In this document: positions 1-5,855 of the stretch, piece by piece
How the letters are laid out: every line of letters begins with the position of its first letter
Numbering within the stretch: the first letter of the stretch is position 1
The notes under the pieces: generated by a model
Told to the model about the DNA's origin: nothing
Database searches by the model: none
Seen by the model: only the letters and a program-made list of their open reading frames with translations
Program-made: the position numbers and the translations under genes
DNA from: Candidatus Iainarchaeum sp.
Lineage (GTDB): Archaea; Iainarchaeota; Iainarchaeia; JAADDC01
Reading direction: 5' to 3'
NCBI GenBank assembly: GCA_013154145.1
Contig: JAADDC010000056.1
Span: 1-7,007 of the forward strand
Length of the DNA: 7,007 bases

Positions 1-612
1 GCGATGGTGGACTTCCTGCTGCCCAAGCACGCCTTCAGGGAATACGAGGTGGAGGGGACCGTCAAGGTGGGCCTGAACATCGACGACATCCTCAACGCCC
101 TGAAGCGGGCCAAGAGCTCCGAGGAGGTGCACCTCTCCCTCTCCGAGGATGGTTCCCGCTTCATCATCGAGCTCATAGGCAAGGCAAAGCGCCGCTTCGT
201 CCTCCCGGTCCTGGACATCGGAGGGGCAGAACTGCCCACGCCCAAGCTGGCCTTCACGGCCACCGCCAAGGTCATCGCCGAAGTTATACAGAACGCCTTC
301 AAGGACGCCGACGCCTTCGCGTCCCACGTCACCCTTGACGTCACCCCCGAGGCCTTCATCATCAAGGCCTCCGGCACCAAGGGCGAGTACGTCCTCGAGC
401 TTCGGAAGGACGTCCACGATGCCCTGCTGGACCTCACCGTGAGCGAGCCCGCCAGGGCCTCCTATCCCCTGGACTACCTCCAGGACATGGTGTCCGAGGT
501 GAGCAAGTCGGCGGCGGTGACCATATCCCTGAAGACGGACGCGCCCCTGAAACTCGGCTACAACATCGGGGACGCCTCCTTCGTTTACTACCTGGCCCCC
601 AGGATAGAGTGA
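1..612 (+). CDS. pcn: DNA polymerase sliding clamp PCNA, copy 1 (5' end missing)
   Basis: This is the C-terminal four-fifths of an archaeal PCNA, the ring-shaped processivity clamp that tethers polymerase B/D, Fen1, ligase and other PIP-box proteins to DNA. The frame is open from base 1. The ATG at base 4 is internal: it corresponds to the 'VxMVDFxLP' strand about 45 residues into the usual 245-residue protein, so the real start lies upstream of the window. Counting that Met as 1, the interdomain connecting loop that receives PIP boxes is about residues 71-84 (DIGGAELPTPKLAF). The second clamp domain follows, with YLQDM near residue 158, TDAP near 179, and the family-typical C-terminus LAPRIE. 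It ends in tandem stops (TGA TAG, 610-615), 4 nt before a second clamp gene. Family assignment is secure; whether it forms a homotrimer or a heterotrimer cannot be seen from the sequence. Confidence 0.95.
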   Translation, partial: AMVDFLLPKHAFREYEVEGTVKVGLNIDDILNALKRAKSSEEVHLSLSEDGSRFIIELIGKAKRRFVLPVLDIGGAELPTPKLAFTATAKVIAEVIQNAFKDADAFASHVTLDVTPEAFIIKASGTKGEYVLELRKDVHDALLDLTVSEPARASYPLDYLQDMVSEVSKSAAVTISLKTDAPLKLGYNIGDASFVYYLAPRIE

Positions 613-616
613 TAGC

Positions 617-1354
617 ATGGAGCTGCTCCGGGTGAGCCCCCGGAATCCCCGGGCCTGGAAGAGCGTCGTGGACACCCTCTCCACCTTCCTCTCGGAGGGG
701 GTCTTCCACTTCACGGAGAGGGGCGTCTGGCTGCAAGCCCTGGACCCCTCCATGATTGTCTACGTCTCCATGGAGGCTCCCCGGAGCTTCTTCAGCGAGT
801 ACGAGCTGAACCACCCGGAGGTGAGGGTGCCCGTCTCCCTGGTGGACTTCCAGAAGATACTGGGGAGGCTGTCCCCCGGCGACTCCCTCACCCTCTCCTT
901 CTCCTCCACGAACCTCTACGTCATCATGGAGGGCTCGGGCATACGCAAGGAGTTCGTGCTACCTGCCCTCGACGTGAGAGAGAGCCTCACGCCCGTGACG
1001 CTCCCCGAAGGATTATCCCTGATAGAGCTGCCTGTCTCCTATCTCCGGGACGCCCTCAAGAACGCCTCCATCGTTGCCCGCCACGTCACCCTCAAGACGT
1101 CGCCGTCGGGACTCCTGGTGGAGGCCCGGGAGGGAACGAACGTCTCAAGGACATTGATAGCCCCCTCTCCGGCCGTGAAGATCGCCTCCGACCGCGAGTC
1201 GGTCTCCACCTACTCCATCGAGTACCTCCAGAACATCCTCAAGGGAGCGGAGGACCGTGTGAGCCTCGAGTACGCTACGGACGCCCCCGTGAGGATAAAG
1301 TACAGCAACGAGGGCATACAGGTGACCTTTGTCCTGGCTCCCCTAATCCTATAA
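617..1354 (+). CDS. pcn: DNA polymerase sliding clamp PCNA, copy 2 (diverged paralogue)
   Basis: A complete 245-residue PCNA, the normal family length. It has the two-domain clamp plan: domain 1 with GVWLQALDPSMIVYVSM (residues 36-52), an interdomain connecting loop around 118-131 (LDVRESLTPVTLPE), and domain 2 with YSIEYLQNIL (199-208), TDAP (221-224) and the C-terminus LAPLIL. It shares only scattered positions with the upstream copy (for example YLQ, TDAP, LAP). It is therefore an old paralogue and not a recent duplicate. The C-terminal tail is hydrophobic (LIL) where copy 1 is acidic (RIE), and the connecting loops differ, so the two probably prefer different partners or occupy different positions in a mixed ring (inference). 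The ATG at 617 follows copy 1 by 4 nt with only a weak Shine-Dalgarno-like GAGTGAT, suggesting translation coupled to the upstream gene. Confidence 0.93.
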   Translation: MELLRVSPRNPRAWKSVVDTLSTFLSEGVFHFTERGVWLQALDPSMIVYVSMEAPRSFFSEYELNHPEVRVPVSLVDFQKILGRLSPGDSLTLSFSSTNLYVIMEGSGIRKEFVLPALDVRESLTPVTLPEGLSLIELPVSYLRDALKNASIVARHVTLKTSPSGLLVEAREGTNVSRTLIAPSPAVKIASDRESVSTYSIEYLQNILKGAEDRVSLEYATDAPVRIKYSNEGIQVTFVLAPLIL

Positions 1355-1355
1355 C
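1349..1355 (+). promoter_or_regulatory. Candidate TATA box (BRE/TATA) for a leaderless priL transcript
   Basis: The word CCTATAAC overlaps the PCNA-2 stop codon. Its centre (about 1352) lies 26 nt before the A of the priL ATG (1378), which is the spacing expected between an archaeal TATA box and its transcription start. The 23-nt gap is pyrimidine-rich and has no Shine-Dalgarno motif, unlike several later genes in the operon. It could simply be the AT-rich end of a coding region. Confidence 0.3.
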
Positions 1356-1377
1356 GCCTTTTCATCTTCTATCTTGG

Positions 1378-2223
1378 ATGGACCCGTACCGATTCGTCCC
1401 CTACCTCGCCATCTTAGAAAGGCGGAGGGACCTTCTGCCCAAGGATCTGAACTCCCTCCCCGGGGAACTTCTCGAGGAGGCGGTGAAGCATCTCCGGGAC
1501 ATCCTCTACTCCAAGAATCCTTCCCTGTCTCCCGTGGGCCCCTCCCTCTTCTTCGTGGAGGCAAACCTCGTGGCCTTTTCGCCCTCGAGAAAGGTCTGGG
1601 AGCGCTTCGCCCTCCACTACGCGAAGCTCGCCCTCGGGCTCGTCGACAGGGTTCATCACTATCGGGTGAGGGATCCGCTCCCTGTGGCCGAGTTCCTCTC
1701 CATCGAGCGGCCCTTCCCGGAGTTAAGGCTGTACCACCTCCCCGTCGAGAGGGGCAGGGTATTTCTGGGAGAGAGGAAGAAACTTCTGGCTGTCTCCCTC
1801 CTTTACAACGATATCCTCCGCTGGATAGAGGAGAAGGTTCGCTCCATCGTACTCAGCGGCGCCCTCGACCACCTGAAGGACCACGCCCAGAGGGCTCTCC
1901 AGCCCCCCTTCAGGAAGAGAAGGGGTTATCCCCATATCCAGAGAATACTTGAGGCCGTGGGCATCCCCGACGGCCGCAAGCGCATACTCTTCTACTGGCT
2001 CATCCCCTACTGGGTAAGCGTGGAAGGGAAAACGCCCGAGGAGGTCCTGGACCTGGCCAACGAGTGGCTGTCCCGGCAGGCCGGCGGCAAGATATATTTC
2101 TCCTGGATACTCTCGGAGGCGGAGAACGTCCGTAGCAAGGGCATAAAGCCTTGGAGCCTCCAGAAGGTCGAGAGGATTGACCCGGAGCTTGTGAAGATGC
2201 TCAGGGGGATGGGAATATTATAG
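1378..2223 (+). CDS. priL: DNA primase large (regulatory) subunit PriL, iron-sulfur-free form
   Basis: A 281-residue protein encoded directly before PriS, read as the non-catalytic primase subunit that binds PriS and helps start and hand over primers. The N-terminal part (about 1-160) is mostly helical and contains the PriL-like stretch RGRVFLGERKKLLAVS (125-140) followed by a helix. The C-terminal part (about 170-281) resembles the PriL C-terminal domain: QPPF (175-178) sits where PPC is expected, followed by IPDGRKRILFYWLIPYW (196-212), GKTPEEVLDLANEWL (217-231) and KPWSL (257-261). The protein contains no cysteine, so the four 4Fe-4S ligands of canonical PriL are all absent. The DGRKR helix is closer to what I know of PriX-type domains in Sulfolobales. 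It is shorter than most Fe-S PriL proteins (about 330-400). The ATG at 1378 has no Shine-Dalgarno site. The PriL call rests on context plus weak motifs; a PriL-PriX hybrid is the main alternative wording. Confidence 0.72.
   Translation: MDPYRFVPYLAILERRRDLLPKDLNSLPGELLEEAVKHLRDILYSKNPSLSPVGPSLFFVEANLVAFSPSRKVWERFALHYAKLALGLVDRVHHYRVRDPLPVAEFLSIERPFPELRLYHLPVERGRVFLGERKKLLAVSLLYNDILRWIEEKVRSIVLSGALDHLKDHAQRALQPPFRKRRGYPHIQRILEAVGIPDGRKRILFYWLIPYWVSVEGKTPEEVLDLANEWLSRQAGGKIYFSWILSEAENVRSKGIKPWSLQKVERIDPELVKMLRGMGIL
2214..2222 (+). promoter_or_regulatory. Candidate TATA-like element upstream of priS
   Basis: AATATTATA is a conspicuously AT-only word in GC-rich surroundings, formed by the last codons and stop of priL. 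Its centre (about 2218) is 26 nt before the GTG at 2244, a possible leaderless priS start. It overlaps coding sequence and may be coincidental. Confidence 0.22.
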
Positions 2224-2228
2224 AGAGG

Positions 2229-3449
2229 TTGCTCAGGGACTCCGTGAGGAGCTACTATCGCTCGAGGAGGATAGAGGGGCCTCCGGAGATAGAGAAGAGG
2301 GAATTTGGTTACTCCCTGACCCCCTTTAGAAAGATAGAGACACGTCACAGGGCCTTTTCCAGCGAGGAGGAGCTCAACCGCTTCCTCAGGGAGAGTGCCC
2401 CCTTTTACATATCTTACTCCGTGGGATACTTTAAGTTCCCCCGGGCCACCCCCATGGAGAACAAAGTATTGTTAGGTAGTGACCTGGTCTTCGAGTTTGA
2501 CGTGGACGAGCTGGGCCTGAAGTCCGAGAGGGACGTCTGGGTCTGTGATCACTGTGGGGAGGCAGGCTACGGCTGGAGGGAGAGGTGCCCCAAGTGTGGA
2601 TCCCCCGTCCGGGTGGAGATATTTCCCGATGAAAAGAGGGAGGAGCGCCTCAAGTCCATGGTGAGCTCCCTCATCGAGGAGTTCTTCCTCGGGGATTTAG
2701 GCGTCTCCGAGGACGAGATCAGCGTCAACTTCTCGGGCAACCGCGGATACCACATCCACGTGCGCTCGAAGGACTTCTACCCTCTCGATAAAAAGGCCCG
2801 CATAGAGCTGGCCGAGTACGTGACGGGCCAGTCCATAGACCCCTCCTACCTCTTCGGGGAGGCGGGCAGCTGCGGCAGAAACGTCCCCTTCCTCTGCGTC
2901 AAGGGACCCAAGCCCTCGGATGCCGGCTGGCCCGGCCGGGTGGCCAGGGCCGTGGTGAGAGTGTTAAGGGAAAAGGACAGGGGACTGCTTCTCCAGATCC
3001 TCGACGAGAAGAAGGTGGACGTACTACTCTCCAACGCCCAGCTCTACGCTTCCCTCATCTCCAGGGGTCTCTGGCCCGGGACGTCCCTCTTTCCTCTGTC
3101 TACGTGGGTGGAGATCGCCCGGAGGCTGGCCCCCCTGGGAGGATATACTATCGACACCAACACCACCGTGGACATACATCGATTGATCCGTCTGCCTGAC
3201 ACCATACACGGCACGACGGGCCTCGTGGCCATGAGGGTGAAGAAGCTTGACGGATTCAATCCCTACAGGGAGGCGGTGGTGCTCCCCTCCAAGGAGATCT
3301 CCGTGAAGGTGAAGATAGCCCCCGAGTTTGAGCTGGGCAAGAAGAGCTTCGGTCCCTTCAGGGATGAGGAAGTCCAGTTACCCCTTTATGTTGCTTACTT
3401 CCTTATTGGTAGGGGAGTGGCAGAATGGTCATTGACTTCCAGAGGGTGA
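2229..3449 (+). CDS. priS: DNA primase catalytic (small) subunit PriS with C-terminal GINS-B-like domain
   Basis: Catalytic subunit of the archaeo-eukaryotic primase, which makes primers for replication. Numbering from the TTG at 2229 (406 residues): the metal-binding DxD is FEFDVDEL with D91 and D93. A zinc knuckle is inserted right after it (C106, C109, C120, C123). The nucleotide-binding motif SGNRGYHIHV is at 169-178 (H175, H177). The third catalytic acid is D315 in VDIHRLIRLPDTIHG (314-328). All key primase residues are therefore present. The C-terminus (about 359-401) carries GPFRDEEVQLPLYVA, which matches the B domain of Gins51 encoded immediately downstream; this shared domain has been described for archaeal PriS. 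The start is uncertain: TTG 2229 follows GAGAGG with no spacer, while GTG 2244 (401 residues, beginning MRSYYRSRR) has AGGGA 4 nt upstream. The gene overlaps gins51 by 25 nt. Confidence 0.95.
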   Translation: MLRDSVRSYYRSRRIEGPPEIEKREFGYSLTPFRKIETRHRAFSSEEELNRFLRESAPFYISYSVGYFKFPRATPMENKVLLGSDLVFEFDVDELGLKSERDVWVCDHCGEAGYGWRERCPKCGSPVRVEIFPDEKREERLKSMVSSLIEEFFLGDLGVSEDEISVNFSGNRGYHIHVRSKDFYPLDKKARIELAEYVTGQSIDPSYLFGEAGSCGRNVPFLCVKGPKPSDAGWPGRVARAVVRVLREKDRGLLLQILDEKKVDVLLSNAQLYASLISRGLWPGTSLFPLSTWVEIARRLAPLGGYTIDTNTTVDIHRLIRLPDTIHGTTGLVAMRVKKLDGFNPYREAVVLPSKEISVKVKIAPEFELGKKSFGPFRDEEVQLPLYVAYFLIGRGVAEWSLTSRG

Positions 3450-3970
3450 AGGACGTCCACCTGGCCGAGAAGAGCGACACGGGCCTCACGAAAATAGAGA
3501 GCGACTTCTACGAGCAACTGAGATCCTTCATCGAGGAGGAGAGGGAGAAGCTGAGGCAGAAAATGGAGGCCAGCGGCGTGGGCCTTGACCCCGAGAACCT
3601 CTTCACCTACAGGAACCTCATCATATTGGCCAAGCAGATCATCGCCATGCGGGCCGAGAAGATCGTCAGGATGGCCGTGGCCGACGCCTTCACGGGCAAG
3701 GACTCCATCCTCGACAACGCCGTCGACTGGGAGAGGGAGCTCTACTGGGACGTGCGGAGGAAGGTGGAGGCGGTGATCTCGAGGGTCGTGGGCGAGGGCG
3801 GAGGAAGCGCTTTTAACCTTGTTCATGTGAGGATACTAACGGACATACCCGTCTTCGTGGGCCCGGACCTCAGGGAGTACGGCCCCTTCAGGGCGGGTGA
3901 GGAGGTGCCCCTCCCCAAGGAGGTGGCGGATGTACTGGTGAAGAAAGGGCAGGCGGAGGTGATACGATGA
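3425..3970 (+). CDS. gins51: GINS complex subunit Gins51 (Sld5/Psf1-like)
   Basis: A 181-residue subunit of archaeal GINS, the factor that joins MCM helicase and a Cdc45/GAN-type protein at the fork and can contact primase. The order is helical A domain first (about 1-125, rich in charged helices such as EEEREKLRQKMEAS and an ILAKQIIAMRAEKIVRMA helix), then a small beta B domain (about 133-181). That A-B order marks Gins51 and separates it from Gins23 (B-A). A GGGS hinge at 125-128 links the two. The B domain shows the hallmark YGPFRAGEEVPLPKEVADVL (152-171), nearly parallel to the C-terminus of PriS. The ATG at 3425 lies inside the end of priS, with GGGGAG ending 7 nt upstream. It ends in an ATGA overlap with the S27e gene. 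No Gins23 is visible here; it may be encoded elsewhere, or the complex may be a Gins51 homotetramer. Confidence 0.92.
   Translation: MVIDFQRVKDVHLAEKSDTGLTKIESDFYEQLRSFIEEEREKLRQKMEASGVGLDPENLFTYRNLIILAKQIIAMRAEKIVRMAVADAFTGKDSILDNAVDWERELYWDVRRKVEAVISRVVGEGGGSAFNLVHVRILTDIPVFVGPDLREYGPFRAGEEVPLPKEVADVLVKKGQAEVIR
3955..3963 (+). promoter_or_regulatory. Strong Shine-Dalgarno site for the S27e gene
   Basis: GGAGGTGAT complements nine consecutive bases of the conserved 16S rRNA 3' tail (anti-SD CCUCC region). The GGAGG core ends 7 nt before the ATG at 3967 and is embedded in the last gins51 codons. It fixes the S27e start and sets a spacing repeated at other genes here. Confidence 0.8.
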
Positions 3971-4161
3971 CGGTGACGCCCAAGATACCCGTTCCCCGCT
4001 CCCGCTTCGTGCGGGTGAAGTGCCCCAAGTGTGGAGCCGTCCAGATCGTCTTTAACAAGGCGGCAACCGTCGTGAAGTGCCTCTCCTGTGGAGAGGTGCT
4101 GGCTGAGCCCACCGGTGGCAAGGCCAAGATCTACGGGGAGATCGTGGAGGTGCTCACTTGA
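3967..4161 (+). CDS. rps27e: Small ribosomal subunit protein S27e (eS27)
   Basis: A 64-residue zinc-ribbon ribosomal protein of the archaeal/eukaryotic 30S/40S subunit, at normal family length. The signature is plain: a basic N-terminus IPVPRSRFVRVKC, the zinc ligands C19, C22, C38 and C41 (CPKCG ... CLSCG), and the very conserved AEPTGGKAKI (46-55) before GEIVEVL. The start ATG overlaps the gins51 stop (ATGA) and has the best ribosome binding site in the window. The end overlaps the next start by 4 nt (TTGA). In many archaea the L44e gene lies directly upstream of S27e; here that slot is occupied by gins51, and no L44e gene is present in the window. Confidence 0.97.
   Translation: MTVTPKIPVPRSRFVRVKCPKCGAVQIVFNKAATVVKCLSCGEVLAEPTGGKAKIYGEIVEVLT
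4146..4152 (+). promoter_or_regulatory. Shine-Dalgarno site for aIF2 alpha
   Basis: GGAGGTG, with its GGAGG core ending 7 nt before the TTG at 4158, supports the unusual TTG start over any downstream ATG. The first later Met codon is in the middle of the S1 domain. Confidence 0.75.
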
Positions 4162-4931
4162 AGGCGCCGGAGCTCAACGACTACGTGGTGGTGAAGATCA
4201 CGCAGGTGATGCAGTACGGCGCCTACGCGGAGCTTGAAGAGTACCCGGGCTGGAAGGGCTTCATCCACATCTCGGAGGTGGCCTCCCACTGGGTGAAGAA
4301 CATACGTAGCTACGTGAAGGAGGGGCAGGTACGCGTCGCCAAGGTCATAAGGGTGTACCCCGACAAGAAGTCCGTGGACCTCTCCCTCAAGCGCGTCTCC
4401 AACGCCATAGCAAAGAGGAAGATGGAGTCCCTGAGGAGGGCAAAGAGGGGCAAGTACCTCCTGGAGATCGCTGCCAAGCAGATTGGCCGTTCCCCGGAGG
4501 AGGTTATCGAAAAGCTTGAGGCGGAGTTCGGCGACGTCTTCGGGGCCTTCGAGAGCGCCGCCATCTATGGCGAGAAGGCCCTGGAGGGGGTGGACATCCC
4601 CGCCGAGTGGAAGAAGGCCATAGCGGAGGTGGCCTCCAAGTACATCGAGGTGCCCAAGAAGAAGGTCATGGCCCAGATGGAGATCGTCGTTCCGGGCCCC
4701 TACGGCGCGAAGATCATCCGTGAGGCCCTGTTATCCATTTACGACAAGATCGCCTCCCATCCCCACGCGGAGGCGAGGGTCTACGTGGCGGGCGTACCCC
4801 GCTACAACGTGGAGGTGACCTCCTACGACTACAAGACGGCCGAGGGCCTCATCCGGGAAGCCTGTGACAGCGTGGTGGAGCAGATAAGGAGGGCTGGCGG
4901 CGAGGCCAGCTGGGAGAAGGTGAAGCTATGA
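4158..4931 (+). CDS. eif2a: Translation initiation factor aIF2 subunit alpha
   Basis: Alpha subunit of the heterotrimeric aIF2, which delivers initiator Met-tRNA to the small ribosomal subunit. The 257 residues fall into the usual three parts. First is an N-terminal S1/OB RNA-binding domain (about 8-78, with YGAYAELEEYPGWKGFIHISEV and VRVAKVIRVYPDKKSVDLSL). A helical middle domain follows (about 82-170). Last is a C-terminal alpha-beta domain (about 172-257, with VPGPYGAKIIREAL and VPRYNVEVTSYDYKTAEGLI) that binds the gamma subunit. Ser43 in ISEVASHWV aligns by motif with the serine reported as phosphorylatable in Pyrococcus aIF2 alpha and lies near eukaryotic Ser51; regulation here is untested. 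It lacks the basic C-terminal tail seen in Thermococcales. Translation starts at TTG, overlapping the S27e stop by 4 nt, and ends in ATGA shared with nop10. Confidence 0.97.
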   Translation: MKAPELNDYVVVKITQVMQYGAYAELEEYPGWKGFIHISEVASHWVKNIRSYVKEGQVRVAKVIRVYPDKKSVDLSLKRVSNAIAKRKMESLRRAKRGKYLLEIAAKQIGRSPEEVIEKLEAEFGDVFGAFESAAIYGEKALEGVDIPAEWKKAIAEVASKYIEVPKKKVMAQMEIVVPGPYGAKIIREALLSIYDKIASHPHAEARVYVAGVPRYNVEVTSYDYKTAEGLIREACDSVVEQIRRAGGEASWEKVKL

Positions 4932-5131
4932 GGTTCCTCCTGAGGAAGTGCCCCAAGTGCGGTACCTACACCTTCAAGGAAGTCTGTCCCAAGTGTGGAG
5001 AAAAAACGGTATCGGCACATCCGCCCCGCTACTCTCCGGAGGATAAATACGCCAAGTACAGGCGCCTGGCAAAGATAAGGTGGGGGTTGGTGGATGTTCA
5101 GGCTGAAGGAAGTGAAGCACGTAGAGGCTGA
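4928..5131 (+). CDS. nop10: H/ACA ribonucleoprotein subunit Nop10
   Basis: A 67-residue member of the Nop10 family, the small zinc-ribbon protein that bridges Cbf5 and L7Ae on H/ACA guide RNAs for rRNA pseudouridylation. It shows MRFLLRKCPKCGTYTFKEVC, with zinc ligands C8, C11, C20 and C23, then the invariant HPPRYSPEDKYAKYRR (31-46) that forms the extended and helical part on Cbf5. The core ends about residue 54. The remaining tail (DVQAEGSEARRG) is encoded inside the pac2 overlap and matches nothing I recognise. The ATG at 4928 overlaps the aIF2 alpha stop (ATGA), with AAGGTGA just upstream. The aIF2 alpha-nop10-pac2 order is a common archaeal arrangement. Confidence 0.96.
   Translation: MRFLLRKCPKCGTYTFKEVCPKCGEKTVSAHPPRYSPEDKYAKYRRLAKIRWGLVDVQAEGSEARRG
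5078..5086 (+). promoter_or_regulatory. Shine-Dalgarno-like site for the PAC2 gene
   Basis: AGGTGGGGG ends 7 nt before the ATG at 5094, the same distance as at the other clear sites. It supports a pac2 start inside nop10 (38-nt overlap) over the later GTG at 5112, which has no usable site. Confidence 0.55.
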
Positions 5132-5855
5132 GGTCCTGGTGACCGGACTTCCGGGCTTTGGCCGCGTGGGTCACGTGGCCGCCAACTACATCGTGGACAA
5201 GCTCGGCCTCGAGCCCTTTGCCACCCTCCACTCCCACTACTTCCCCCACATGGTCATCGTGGACGACAAGGGCGTCATCCGGATGCTCAACAACGTCTTC
5301 TTCTACGTGGAGGCCGAGAAGCCCTTCATACTTCTCACGGGCGACGTCCAGCCGTCCATCGCCCCCAATGCCTCTCCAGAACCCCAGCACAAGTACGCGG
5401 AGTTCGTTCTGGACTTCGCCGTCAACCACGGCGTGAAGGAGATATACACGATGGCTGGCATCGACATCGGCCCCAACCGCTTTACCAAGGGCACTGGCGT
5501 GGTCTGCGCCGGCACGGACGAGGAAACGGTGAAGAAGTTAACCTCTCTGGGCTGTGAGGTGGACAGGGGCGGCTCCATATCGGGCATCGCGGGGCTCCTC
5601 CTCGGCTACGCCCAGGAGGCCGGCCTGAAGGGTGGTTGTATCATGGGGAAGACCAGCGGCCAGATGACGGCCCACGGCGACCCCGGCGCCGCCGCAGAGG
5701 TCCTGAAGGTGCTCCAGAAACTCCTTGGCTTCGAGATCGACGTGAAGGAGCTCGAGGAGGCAAACAAGGAGATCGAGAAGGTCGTGAGGGGACTTATGAC
5801 GCCGCCGCCCCAGCCCAAGGAGGAGCGCCCCGAGAAGCTGGACTACATTATATAG
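5094..5855 (+). CDS. PAC2-family protein (proteasome assembly chaperone-like)
   Basis: A 253-residue cytoplasmic protein of the archaeal PAC2/COG2047 family, related to eukaryotic proteasome assembly chaperone 2 and to archaeal PbaB-type proteins. It has the family's glycine-rich entry VTGLPGFGRVGHVAANYI (16-33), the strand pair FILLTGDVQP (78-87), the central YTMAGIDIG (118-126), and GGSISGIAGLLLGYA with GGCIMGKTSG further on. It then has DPGAAAEVLKVLQKLLGFEIDV and a charged helix (about 216-234). A proline- and charge-rich linker (236-248) leads to a C-terminal LDYII, resembling the LxYI tail common in this family. That tail could dock on a partner, but it is not a strict HbYX motif because Tyr is third from the end. 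It is the last gene of the + strand operon, and its stop overlaps the convergent gene by 8 nt. The biochemical role of many family members is not established. Confidence 0.88.
   Translation: MFRLKEVKHVEAEVLVTGLPGFGRVGHVAANYIVDKLGLEPFATLHSHYFPHMVIVDDKGVIRMLNNVFFYVEAEKPFILLTGDVQPSIAPNASPEPQHKYAEFVLDFAVNHGVKEIYTMAGIDIGPNRFTKGTGVVCAGTDEETVKKLTSLGCEVDRGGSISGIAGLLLGYAQEAGLKGGCIMGKTSGQMTAHGDPGAAAEVLKVLQKLLGFEIDVKELEEANKEIEKVVRGLMTPPPQPKEERPEKLDYII

Noticed and set aside
4..612. ATG at base 4 as the true start of PCNA copy 1
   Set aside because: It would give a 202-residue protein lacking the first ~45 residues of clamp domain 1, and the frame is open to the window edge. The Met aligns with an internal strand of the family.
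1374..1952. A 192-codon + strand open frame starting at TTG 1374 inside priL
   Set aside because: The product is Pro/Arg/Gly-rich and low in complexity, it is out of frame with the PriL-like protein, and it has no ribosome site.
3395..3826. A 143-codon minus-strand open frame opposite gins51
   Set aside because: It lies fully antisense to a confidently identified gene, with a composition typical of reverse-frame GC-rich shadow. The same applies to the minus-strand frames at 434-814 and 4974-5429.
2586..4963. Repeated 15-base word tgccccaagtgtgga in priS (2586-2600) and S27e (4021-4035), with a close variant in nop10 (4949-4963)
   Set aside because: It encodes the zinc-knuckle CPKCG in three unrelated proteins with the genome's preferred codons, so it is convergent coding and not a DNA repeat.
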